In this document: positions 19,601 to 26,933 of the stretch, piece after piece
How positions within the stretch are numbered: position 1 is the first letter of the stretch
How the letters are laid out: each line of letters opens with the position of its first letter
Translations under genes and position numbers: made by a program
Notes under the pieces: model-generated
The model's input: the letters and a program-made list of their open reading frames with translations, nothing else
Databases searched by the model: none
Told to the model about the DNA's origin: nothing
Assembly (NCBI RefSeq): GCF_014651595.1
Contig: NZ_BMXE01000002.1
Span: 186,001-250,000, forward strand
Length of the DNA: 64,000 nucleotides
Direction: 5' to 3'
From: Pseudovibrio japonicus
GTDB lineage: Bacteria; Pseudomonadota; Alphaproteobacteria; Rhizobiales; Stappiaceae

Positions 19601-20102
19601 CTGCGCGGTGCAAGATGCTGGCGCGGGCTTCGTTAAGCAGCTCTTCGGCAAGACGGTCATCCAGAACGGAGAAATGTCCGGCAACGTTGGCTTCCAGCGG
19701 GAACTGGTGGAGCAACGCCTCGCAGAATGCATGGATGGTCTGGATCTTCAGGCCACCGGGTGTTTCCAATGCTTTTGCGAAGAGACGGCGGGCGTTTGCC
19801 AGCTGTTTTGGCGAGGTTGGGCGGCCTTCGATGTCCTCAATCTCGGCAGCAAGCTCCGCATCGCTTAACTGGGTCCACTTTGCCAGTGCGTCGAATACAC
19901 GGGTTGCCATCTCTGCTGCGGCTGCCTTGGTGAAGGTGAGGCAGAGGATCCGGGATGGGTCGGTGCCGGACAGGAGCAAGCGGACCACGCGGCGGGCAAG
20001 CACGAAGGTTTTGCCGGAGCCTGCGTTTGCGCTCACCCAAGCGGAGTTTTCCGGGTGGGCAGCGCGTTGCTGGCTATCGAGGGTTTTTACTGGAATATCC
20101 AT
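16632..20102 (-). CDS. addA: AddA helicase-nuclease subunit
   Basis: UvrD/SF1 helicase plus RecB-type nuclease subunit of AddAB, which resects double-strand ends for RecA. About 1156 residues. Walker A is SANAGSGKTFVLARR (about 24-38). Walker B is ILVDEAQDTSPRQWEVI. The helicase motif RTIFAVGDEKQSIYSFQGA follows, then ELNLSFRSTPDVLGAV, MTVHGSKGLEAPYVIL and YVALTRAKDRLVVCG. The C-terminal nuclease shows GLIDRLLVNDKEVIILDFKT. The ATG at 20102 overlaps the addB stop (TGATG), which marks tight coupling and favours this start over 20135. Confidence 0.96.
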   Translation of the reverse strand: MDIPVKTLDSQQRAAHPENSAWVSANAGSGKTFVLARRVVRLLLSGTDPSRILCLTFTKAAAAEMATRVFDALAKWTQLSDAELAAEIEDIEGRPTSPKQLANARRLFAKALETPGGLKIQTIHAFCEALLHQFPLEANVAGHFSVLDDRLAEELLNEARASILHRAEVEPDSEIGSALSQLIELLPDSGVEKALSELISRRDAFYRWVAPYGDLENAISALYADFSVMPGEDISGFASSLRRSCSLTDDEVKAFAEALRVGSKTDNDRAAALDHAITLKNDEAWRIAWLKIFLTGTLGPRKSLATKKVQGAFPEVVERLYAEQQRVLDALQHQNAVITVSGTKAILTLSDAVLRYYETEKLRRGYLDFEDLVVKSAQLLSRAEAAQWVQYKLDQGLDHILVDEAQDTSPRQWEVIRALAEEFFAGDGAREKTRTIFAVGDEKQSIYSFQGAVPAYFAEMRKFFARRAEEAQRNFEGIELNLSFRSTPDVLGAVDKVFDTPEAFKGLSQDNVAPVHEAIRHNDPGRVEIWPLEEAVETLEPDDWTQPIDAIGTGNPMLRLATRIAEQIKDWDQRNIAGPGDVLVLVRKRGPFVEALNRELKRLDVPAAGSDRLVLTDHIAVKDLVALGRFILLPEDDLSLACVLKSPLFGLLDDDLFEIAHETPGVPRPGTLWHELLRKSENSEKWQTVRKQLEVWRDRADFVPPFEFYAKIMGTDGYRQKFRERLGTEVDDVLDEFLSLTLTYEKSGTPGMEGFLAWLAEAPTEIKRELNAAKGMVRIMTVHGSKGLEAPYVILADGCNAPVSSLHAPVMVEKQRVEDTQAAPALVWLPNKAQRTAWHEEALDLLAEEQKEEYRRLLYVALTRAKDRLVVCGWSPKRGPHDECWYTLTRNGLIEEARERLDANGEVTAWIWTKGGIEKPEPILPQSEKAESRQQASMPDWVSKNVSAPERIRRLKPSAAFEEMEAKENIEQQDPKDALEAARQPEDWPLVRGRIVHRLLEFLPDLPEDQRTVSAERFLASSLPDRFDDRKERLLDDVFKTLDNPDFAELFSAQGRAEVPIQGMLTAEDGKPVEILGLIDRLLVNDKEVIILDFKTNAFVPRSVQEVSETYIAQLAVYRKLLSELYPEHNMRALLLYTSGPQLIEIPVELMKSFKF

Positions 20103-23100
20103 CAAGCATCCTCCCCTTCTTCTCCAAGGGACCATTCCTGCACGCGGGCGAGGTGATCATAGGAGGCTGCCCACTCCCTCTCCTTCAGCACGCGAGCTCT
20201 GGAAAGGTAGCCCTTCTTCGGGTTCTCATAGGCAGCGACCAACTGCTCCAAACGTTGCCATGCTTCTTCTGCCAGTTCGTCTGCTGTGCTTTCCTTTGGC
20301 ACGCGGCTTTCCAGCTTCACAGCATCACTGCCGCCTTTGAGCTGAATGTAGAGCATGTCGGAGATTGGCATGTCATGGGGCAGGTCGTCGAAGCCCTTGC
20401 GGCGGATCATAGCAACTTCCAGCGGGAGCTGAGGTGAGAGCAGCGCTTCCACCTGCTTGGAAGATGGTGGTTGTCCGGTTTTGTAGTCTACGACACGCAG
20501 TGTGTTATCTTTCATCTGGTCGATGCGGTCGGCACGGCCAGTGAGGGTAAAGTTGCGTTCCGGTCGTTGCATTTCGACTTTGCCGTACTCCTCAAGGAAG
20601 CGGTCGTAGATGTTGGGTGCCACCTCACCTTCGTAGGCCACAAACTCTTCAGCGATGCGTTCAAAGCGCGGCCACCACAATGCACGGATGGCCGGAAAGG
20701 CATCCAGGGGGCGGAACAGGCGTCCACCTTCTGTGAGCAGGGCACGCACAGCTTTCTCGTCAAACGCGCCATCCCAGTCATCCAGAAAGTTCGCCAGAGC
20801 GTCGTGGATGATGTTGCCTTTGTCTGCTGCTCCCGGTTCGCCGCCAATTGGGTCGACTTCATCCAGTTTCAGCACGTTCTTGGCGTAGATGAGGTATGGA
20901 TCGCGGATCAGGTTTTCGATGGCCGTGACGGAGAGCTGTACAGGGCGCGCTTCTACCGGAGGCTTGGGCTCCGGGCGTTTGGCTGGGCGCACCGGCGTTT
21001 CGGAGCGGTCCAATACATGCGCCATTTCCGTATAGCGTTTGCCTTTGGCTCGCATTTGCTTCTCAACATCCTGCCCCGCCAATGTGACGATGCGCTGAAG
21101 CCAGCGGGAGGCCACTGTTGGGGAGCCATCCACACGCTCTGAACGGGAGAGCACCACTTCCGTTGCGCCGAGGTTCCAGAGGAAGTCGTGGGCCGAGGTG
21201 CCGATTTTGCGCTCTGGCGGATCAAGACCGATTTGGCCTTTCATGGGGCGGTTGAGCCATGGGTCGTTGCGGGTGCGCTGGGGCCATGTGCCTTCGTTCA
21301 AGCCGCCTAATACGACGAGGTCATAGCGTTGCAGGCGGGCTTCCATGGGGCCAAGCAGGTGGATGCGTGGGTCAGCTGGTGTGCGGGAGCGGACGGCGCC
21401 GCCGGTGATGAGAGCGCCGAACACGCCCGGCCACTCATTGGCTGGCACGCAAAGGCCCGCAGCGTCGGCTTCCAGCAGGGCTGTCAGGGTTTCAGCCAGT
21501 GCCTTGCCGTTCTCACCTCGGAAGAGTTCCTCTGTTGAGCCGTTTTCGTCTGCTCCTAAGAGCAGGACCGCGTCCACGTGGGTTTTGATAATGTCTTCAA
21601 CCGGGATCTCATTTGGGTTTTGCAGCAGGGCTTCCAGTGGGCCAAGCGCTTGTTCCAAACGGTCCAGCAGGGTGTTGATGGCGTCCCAGTCCTCTTCCAC
21701 CAGTTTGCGCCAGCGGGCAACGGGTCTGTCTGCCTTCTCCATGGCCTGATCATGGGCCGCCGCTACTGCCTCTCGCAGGCCGCTCAAGCCCGGTCTTGGA
21801 TGCGGGCCGCGTAGAACGCCGCGTTCCAGGGCGCGGGCTGCGGAGCGGACTTCCTTTGCCTTCATGCCGAGGAATGCGAGTGGGTGTTTGAGGAGCGCCA
21901 GTAGGTTCACCGGATCAAGGCCCTGAAGCGCAAGCTTTGCGGTAAGGATGGCAAGCACCATGGGCGGTGTTTGCTCCAGCGGGCGGCCAGCGGTGTCATC
22001 GACAACGATGCCCCAACGGGTGAGCTCAGAGGCCACGCGGCGGGCGAGTGTTCTATCCGGCGAGATGAGCGCCGTTGTTTTGCCTGCTTCCACGGCTTCG
22101 CGCAGGAGCAAGGCAATGGAGAGGGCTTCTTCTGCTTCGTTTCGCGCTGTGATCAGCTGCGTGTCAGCAAAAGCGGTTTCGCGGTGTTCTGCCAGTTCGG
22201 AAGTAAAGAAGTTTTGCCACTCTTCGGTTGTTTCTGCGGGGCGGAGTGCTTCGTTGACGATCTCACAGCGCAGGCGCAGGGCTTCACTTTCTGGCGCGCC
22301 CAGTTGCGTGACGTGTTCGCGCTTTACATCCAGTGCAAGGAGCAGTTGGCGGAGGCTGTATTGTGGGTGACCAGGGACGCGTTGCGGTTCTGACGGGCTG
22401 CCGAGAGCCTCCCAGCTTTCCGCGTCCATGCCCATATCGAGAGCCGGAAGGACAAGAGCACCGTTTTCCAAACTCAGCACGGCTTTCATCAGCTCGGCGG
22501 TGGCCGGGAAGGAACCTGTTGCCCCTGCGACGATGACCGGACCGCGCGGCGGGGTTGTGCGCAGACGTGCTGCTTCGGCCCTTATGAGCGCGGAGCGGCG
22601 TTCCTTGGGGTCCATCATTTCGAGGGCTTTGAGATGTTCCGGCCACAGGTCGGTGGCAATCTTCAGGAACTCGAGGGTGATCTTCCAGTATTCAGCATGG
22701 TCTTCAGGCACGAGGCTGCTCAACTCGCCCCAACTGGCCTCTTCTGTCTGCACCTCATCCATGAGCGTGAGCAAGTTACCAGCAAGCCATGCGGCATCTG
22801 CGGAGGACGCAGGCACGCGGGCGGGGTCGTCTTCTTTGAGCTGGAGGATCTGGCGGCGAAGCTGGCCTTTCCATGCCCAGACGAGACGGGTCATGGCCAG
22901 CTTGCGCTCCATGGTCGACATAGCAGGCGGTAGCGCCTCCCCGTCCCCATGGCCTTTCAGGATATGCTCTTCTTCGTCCACATCGCCTAACGGCAGGATC
23001 TTGGGCAGCAGTGCGGCTTTGGAGCCTAGCGCTTTGCGTAGGACGTCCGGTAGGGTTCGGGCTGCACGGCGGGTGGGCACGTAGATGGTGACATCGGCCA

Positions 23101-23224
23101 GCACCATGGGATCATCATCTGCCTGAAAGCCGGGGATCAGCTGGCCTGAGAGCAAAGCCTCCACCGTTGCCTGCAAAAATGGCGTGGAGGGCGAAACACT
23201 GAAAATATTTGGGGTGGCTGCCAA
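20102..23224 (-). CDS. addB: AddB subunit of AddAB
   Basis: The partner subunit with a second nuclease domain. 1040 residues. The N-terminal helicase-like part lacks an intact Walker A, as in alphaproteobacterial AddB. Recognisable blocks include YVPTRRAARTLPDVLRKALG (about 50-70), VIVAGATGSFPATAELMKAV, RIHLLGPMEARLQRYDLVVL and GGLNEGTWPQRTRNDPWLNR. The C-terminal PD-(D/E)XK nuclease has LTGRADRIDQMKDNTLRVVD and YKTGQPPSSKQ. It is the first gene of the addBA unit. It follows the tsaE/murU cluster in the usual Rhizobiales order, but the HxlR/VOC pair interrupts that order here. Confidence 0.95.
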   Translation of the reverse strand: MAATPNIFSVSPSTPFLQATVEALLSGQLIPGFQADDDPMVLADVTIYVPTRRAARTLPDVLRKALGSKAALLPKILPLGDVDEEEHILKGHGDGEALPPAMSTMERKLAMTRLVWAWKGQLRRQILQLKEDDPARVPASSADAAWLAGNLLTLMDEVQTEEASWGELSSLVPEDHAEYWKITLEFLKIATDLWPEHLKALEMMDPKERRSALIRAEAARLRTTPPRGPVIVAGATGSFPATAELMKAVLSLENGALVLPALDMGMDAESWEALGSPSEPQRVPGHPQYSLRQLLLALDVKREHVTQLGAPESEALRLRCEIVNEALRPAETTEEWQNFFTSELAEHRETAFADTQLITARNEAEEALSIALLLREAVEAGKTTALISPDRTLARRVASELTRWGIVVDDTAGRPLEQTPPMVLAILTAKLALQGLDPVNLLALLKHPLAFLGMKAKEVRSAARALERGVLRGPHPRPGLSGLREAVAAAHDQAMEKADRPVARWRKLVEEDWDAINTLLDRLEQALGPLEALLQNPNEIPVEDIIKTHVDAVLLLGADENGSTEELFRGENGKALAETLTALLEADAAGLCVPANEWPGVFGALITGGAVRSRTPADPRIHLLGPMEARLQRYDLVVLGGLNEGTWPQRTRNDPWLNRPMKGQIGLDPPERKIGTSAHDFLWNLGATEVVLSRSERVDGSPTVASRWLQRIVTLAGQDVEKQMRAKGKRYTEMAHVLDRSETPVRPAKRPEPKPPVEARPVQLSVTAIENLIRDPYLIYAKNVLKLDEVDPIGGEPGAADKGNIIHDALANFLDDWDGAFDEKAVRALLTEGGRLFRPLDAFPAIRALWWPRFERIAEEFVAYEGEVAPNIYDRFLEEYGKVEMQRPERNFTLTGRADRIDQMKDNTLRVVDYKTGQPPSSKQVEALLSPQLPLEVAMIRRKGFDDLPHDMPISDMLYIQLKGGSDAVKLESRVPKESTADELAEEAWQRLEQLVAAYENPKKGYLSRARVLKEREWAASYDHLARVQEWSLGEEGEDA

Positions 23225-23363
23225 CGGAGCCTCCTGAAAAGAACCGAATGCTCCTTTTTAGTTCAGTTTTCGAAGGATCACACGGCAAAAAACACAGAGC
23301 GATTTTATATCCCCGCGTGATTGGCGATTGACCTTAACCGCTAAGCGACGCGGGCCGGTTTAC

Positions 23364-23900
23364 TCATGCTCGTAGAACAACTGCTCGGTTAATTTGGATA
23401 CCGGCGTTTGCAGCACAGTAGGTAGGGAATGGGACGCGCTCGGAGGTGTTGATGTCGCGCCTGATCCACTCGCGTTCTTCCAGCTTGTAGAGAGAGGCTG
23501 ACAGGGCGCGGTCTGTGATGGTCGCCAAATCTGATCTTATGACCGAGAAACGTTGAGGGGTTGCGGTAAGGGCGAGGATTGGGACGGTCCAGCTTTTGCG
23601 CAGCAGGGAGAATTCTTTTTCATCGGGGACAGCCGTGACGATCCTACTGGCAATTTCAGCGGCTTGGACACCGGTCGGGGTTAAGCGGAACTCGGGGCGT
23701 AGGGGATGGCCATGGCCTGGGTTTTTCTCCAACAGTGCGAGCTGAACCAGATGCTCAAGGCTTGCCGCGAATGATGTGCGGCTTGCGCCTGATGCTTCCA
23801 GCAACGGTGCCTGCCTGCCGGGGACCCCAGAATGTAATAGGGCCAGAATATTTAGAGACCAAGCCCGAGACGTGAGCTTGACAAGTGCTGCAATGTCCAT
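23364..23900 (-). CDS. Tandem winged-helix HxlR-like transcriptional regulator
   Basis: 178 residues that appear to hold two winged-helix units. The second (about 100-175) reads as an HxlR domain: SWTVPILALTATPQRFSVIR, then DLATITDRALSASLYKLEER, a wing and a C-terminal helix. The first (about 8-80) has the same order: RAWSLNILALLHSGVPGRQA, SGASRTSFAASLEHLVQLAL, a wing, LTPTGVQAAEIA. Duplicated HxlR units in one chain are less common than single-domain dimers. It is divergent from the VOC gene with only 40 bp between starts, so it probably controls that gene and itself. Ligand unknown. Confidence 0.75.
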   Translation of the reverse strand: MDIAALVKLTSRAWSLNILALLHSGVPGRQAPLLEASGASRTSFAASLEHLVQLALLEKNPGHGHPLRPEFRLTPTGVQAAEIASRIVTAVPDEKEFSLLRKSWTVPILALTATPQRFSVIRSDLATITDRALSASLYKLEEREWIRRDINTSERVPFPTYCAANAGIQINRAVVLRA

Positions 23901-23901
23901 A

Positions 23902-23915
23902 AAGTATAGTTACTT
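23902..23915. promoter_or_regulatory. Putative operator in HxlR-VOC divergent promoter
   Basis: AAGTA-TAGT-TACTT is a perfect 5-bp inverted repeat in the 40-bp gap between the divergent starts. HxlR/YodB-type regulators are known to bind short AGTA/TACT inverted repeats. Binding here is inference. Confidence 0.45.
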
Positions 23916-23940
23916 CATTTTTTTATTTAGGGGAAGTTTG

Positions 23941-24318
23941 ATGTCACTAGTTTCTTTGGAAAATACAATTACCATCGCCCTTTCAGTCCGTGACCGGCAC
24001 GCCAGTGCAGAGTGGTACAGCTCGATGCTGGGTTTTGAGCTGATCCGCCATATCGATGAGGCTGGCTGGAGCGAGATGCAGACGAAGACTGCTGGGGTTA
24101 CGCTGGGTTTGGGCGAGCAAGCAGAGCCCAAGCCGGGCAATTCCGTACCGGTCTTTGGCGTCTCCGATATCAACAGTGCACGGGAAGCTCTGGAAACGGC
24201 TGGCGTTAAGTTTGACGGACCAACGGAAACCATTGAAGGCATGGTCAGCCTTGCAACGCTCTACGATCCTGACGGCAATGCTTTGATGTTGGCGCAAAAC
24301 CTGATGGTGCAGGCCTGA
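23941..24318 (+). CDS. VOC (glyoxalase/bleomycin resistance) family protein
   Basis: 125 residues of the vicinal oxygen chelate fold, built of two beta-alpha-beta-beta-beta modules. The first includes ITIALSVRDRHASAEWYSSM and LGFELIRHI. The second includes VPVFGVSDINSAREALETAG and ATLYDPDGNALMLAQNL. A metal ligand Glu is expected near the end but is not obvious (ALMLAQ in place of the usual LxE), so it may be a binding protein rather than an enzyme. The start follows GGGGAAG. It is divergent from the HxlR-like regulator and probably its target. Confidence 0.8.
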   Translation: MSLVSLENTITIALSVRDRHASAEWYSSMLGFELIRHIDEAGWSEMQTKTAGVTLGLGEQAEPKPGNSVPVFGVSDINSAREALETAGVKFDGPTETIEGMVSLATLYDPDGNALMLAQNLMVQA

Positions 24319-24329
24319 CCCCAAAGAAA

Positions 24330-24350
24330 AGATGCCCGTATTGGGCATCT
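24330..24350 (+). terminator. Hairpin after VOC gene
   Basis: AGATGCCC-gtatt-GGGCATCT, 12 bp after the stop. The stem is perfect but the T-tract is short, so termination strength is uncertain. Confidence 0.6.
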
Positions 24351-24422
24351 TAGGTCGCTTTAAGCTCGGGAGGAGCTGAGTTGAGGTGGCCCGCCATGAA
24401 CGCGGGCCACTGCTATTCAAAT

Positions 24423-25157
24423 TTAGTTTGCGCTGTTTGCGATGGCGCGTTCGGCGTCGTGGAGGCCTTGGGGGGTTCCAACGTGCAGCCACAGGCCGTC
24501 GCCTTCAACACCATAGAGGCGGCCATTCTCGATTGCTTTGTCGAAAAGCAGATTGAGGGAGAATGGGCCGTCCGGAGTATCCTTGAACAGGCGTGGGTGG
24601 ATCATGGCTGTGCCGGAGTAGATGAAAGGTGCCACAGACCGCTCGTCGCGGCGTTCCAGCCTTCCGTCATTGTCCATCAGGAAGTCGCCTTTGCCGTCGT
24701 AGCCAACTGCATTCACGGTTGGTGCGAGCAGCATCAGCATGTCCATTTTGTCGTCATCCCAGCTCTCGACCAGCAGGTCCAGGTTTGGCTTTACGCCTTC
24801 CAGCCAGAAGCTGTCGGAGTTTTTCAGGATGAACGGGTCAGAACCGAGCATGGGTAAGGCTTTTTTGATGCCGCCGCCGGTGTCCAGCAGCTCTGCACGT
24901 TCGTCGGAGATTTTTACATTCAGGCCTTCAAACTTGAGGGCGTGGTTCTCTACAAGGTCGGCAAGGTAGTGCACGTTGACCACGCATGTTTCGAGGCCTG
25001 CCTCCTTCAAACGAGATGCTGCACGCGCAAGCATCGACTTGCCATCCACCTCAATGAGGGGCTTTGGAGTCGTCGCTGTTAGGGGCCGCATACGTTTGCC
25101 CATCCCTGCAGACAAAACCATTGCCGCTTTGGGATGGAAGGAGATTTGCTTAGGCAT
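24423..25157 (-). CDS. murU: MurU-like N-acetylmuramate-1-phosphate uridylyltransferase
   Basis: A 244-residue sugar-1-phosphate nucleotidyltransferase. The signature AMVLSAGMGKRMRPLTATTP (about 12-31) binds the nucleotide triphosphate, followed by KPLIEVDGKSML. ELLDTGGGIKKALPML and FILKNSDSFWLEG are further family blocks, and DGLWLHVGTP closes the fold. In Pseudomonas, MurU acts after AmgK to make UDP-MurNAc from recycled MurNAc, bypassing MurA. The neighbouring gene's C-terminal half is an AmgK-type kinase, which supports the same role here. It has the same strand as and lies 44 bp behind the TsaE-AmgK fusion. The family alone does not prove the substrate. Confidence 0.82.
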   Translation of the reverse strand: MPKQISFHPKAAMVLSAGMGKRMRPLTATTPKPLIEVDGKSMLARAASRLKEAGLETCVVNVHYLADLVENHALKFEGLNVKISDERAELLDTGGGIKKALPMLGSDPFILKNSDSFWLEGVKPNLDLLVESWDDDKMDMLMLLAPTVNAVGYDGKGDFLMDNDGRLERRDERSVAPFIYSGTAMIHPRLFKDTPDGPFSLNLLFDKAIENGRLYGVEGDGLWLHVGTPQGLHDAERAIANSAN

Positions 25158-25201
25158 CGAATGATCTCTGTCGTTTTGTTCTCTTGTAATCAGGAGTCCT
25201 T

Positions 25202-26701
25202 TTACCCGGTCTTATTTGACAGGAGTATTACATTGAACATGGGTTTGAGTTTTACCTCCCCTAACTGGGCAAAACATTGCCGCACGTAACTGCGGATGCG
25301 GGGAAGCATCTTCATGTATTTAGGTTTTCCGAGCTGTTTATCAAGGCGAACAAACGCCCCAAGAATCTTGGCATTGCGTTGCAACGCCAGTACAGCAACA
25401 AACTTCCGAAATGCCATTTCATCAAAGATGGGTTGATACTTTCTTGCCAGGTTGCAGTAGCGCTGCAGCAAGTGCTCTTGCAGGTCCTCCGGCATATCAA
25501 CCCGTGCGTCATAGATGAGCGAGGCAACGTCATAGGCCGCTGGTCCCATCATGGCATCTTGGTAGTCAATCAAACCCAGCTTATTGAGCCCGGACTCTTC
25601 TGGCAACCACATGATATTCGGGCTGTGGTAATCCCTAAGAAGCAGTGTTGGTTCGCTCTGGAGGACCGGCTCCAGAAGCTCCTTCCACGCTTCGACATAG
25701 TCCTGATGCTGCTGCTCGGTTACCGGTTTACCAGTGGCGTGCGGCAGGTACCACTGAAGGTAGAGCTCGGCTTCCGTGATCAGGACCTCAAAATCGCAGG
25801 GCTTCAGCTGATGGGTTTTGCCATCAGCCTGCAGCTCTGTCTTCCATTTGCAACTGTGCAGCCGAGCGATTTCATCAATGGCCAGCTCATAGCGTTCTTT
25901 CACCGCCTCACCGTTTTCGGTGATGATCTGGTCACCGAAATCCTCCAGAAGCGCCAGACCGTGGTCCGGATCAGCGGCGAGACGCTTGGGAACACGAAAC
26001 CCATGGTCAGACAAGGCGTTGCCGATAGCGAAGAAGGCGGTCACATCTTTGGCACGGTGGACAGTTTCTCCATAGGTCTTGCCGGAGGGCAGGAGCGGCG
26101 CTGGCCCAGCTGGCGGACTATCCATAAAGACGACTGTCTCACCGTTTTTGTGAAGGCGAAAATAGGTGCGCATGGAGGCATCGCCCTGCACATGCTCACG
26201 CTCTGCATCCATCCAGCCTGTCTTTTGCAGCAGTGCACGGCGCACGGCGAGACGTTGAAGACGGTTTGTCCAGCTTTCGGAGTTGGCGGTGAGGATGATT
26301 TCGCGGGTGTCCGGCTCGGTGCCTTCTGTCAGCTTCAGGTCCAGTGCTTCGGGCCAGTAGGATGGATCTCCCATCTCTGGCCATTCAATCAGCGCGACGC
26401 CGTTCTCCAGATACTCGTCGAGCCCCAGCTCCTCCAGCTCTTCGGGCTCCTCGATGCGGTAGAGGTCGAGATGGGCTACGGGCAGTCTGGGCAGGTCGTA
26501 GGTTTGAAGCAACGTAAAGGTTGGGCTGGGCACTTCCAGATGCGGGTTAGCTGCCAGATGGCGCAGCAGAGCCCTGCTCAAGGTGGACTTGCCTGTGCCC
26601 AGATCTCCGGAAAGGGCCAGCACGTCTCCTTCTGTCAGCAGTTCAGCTAAGTCTGCAGCAAAAAGCTCTGTTGCTCTCTGATCTTCGAGAAATACCTTCA
26701 T
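25202..26701 (-). CDS. TsaE-AmgK fusion (tRNA t6A ATPase plus sugar kinase)
   Basis: 499 residues in two parts. Residues 1 to about 145 are TsaE, the ATPase of the tRNA t6A37 complex: LALSGDLGTGKSTLSRALLR is Walker A, followed by VPSPTFTLLQTYD, HLDLYRIEEPEELEELG and ALIEWPE. Residues from about 165 are an AmgK-like aminoglycoside phosphotransferase fold: GDASMRTYFRLHKNGETVVF, LALLEDFGDQ, ARLHSCKW, the Brenner motif LLLRDYHSPNIMWLPEESG (catalytic Asp) and LGLIDYQDAMMGPAAYDVAS (metal-binding Asp). The kinase probably phosphorylates MurNAc at C1 and feeds the MurU-like enzyme. The gene is intact through the junction, so this is a true fusion. Confidence 0.88.
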   Translation of the reverse strand: MKVFLEDQRATELFAADLAELLTEGDVLALSGDLGTGKSTLSRALLRHLAANPHLEVPSPTFTLLQTYDLPRLPVAHLDLYRIEEPEELEELGLDEYLENGVALIEWPEMGDPSYWPEALDLKLTEGTEPDTREIILTANSESWTNRLQRLAVRRALLQKTGWMDAEREHVQGDASMRTYFRLHKNGETVVFMDSPPAGPAPLLPSGKTYGETVHRAKDVTAFFAIGNALSDHGFRVPKRLAADPDHGLALLEDFGDQIITENGEAVKERYELAIDEIARLHSCKWKTELQADGKTHQLKPCDFEVLITEAELYLQWYLPHATGKPVTEQQHQDYVEAWKELLEPVLQSEPTLLLRDYHSPNIMWLPEESGLNKLGLIDYQDAMMGPAAYDVASLIYDARVDMPEDLQEHLLQRYCNLARKYQPIFDEMAFRKFVAVLALQRNAKILGAFVRLDKQLGKPKYMKMLPRIRSYVRQCFAQLGEVKLKPMFNVILLSNKTG

Positions 26702-26933
26702 ACAGTTCGCCTAAAGAGCTGCTGCGTTTATTCACCTGCACGCAGACTGCTCTAACCTTTTATTTCCGCCAGTATCCTCAGTGCCAAAAGGGGAAGTTCC
26801 TTTTTGGAGATACATACTAAACCCAACAGGACGCACAAGGCGCCCGGAATTCTTCAAGCTTAAGCACTTGCCAAAACCAGCCGGGGAACTCAAGCCCCAG
26901 TGGCCTTTATCTTTCTGAAAACTAAAGGGGGAG

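Noticed and set aside
25277-26650. 457-residue open frame antisense to the TsaE-AmgK fusion
   Set aside because: The minus-strand protein has clear catalytic motifs; the plus frame has none.
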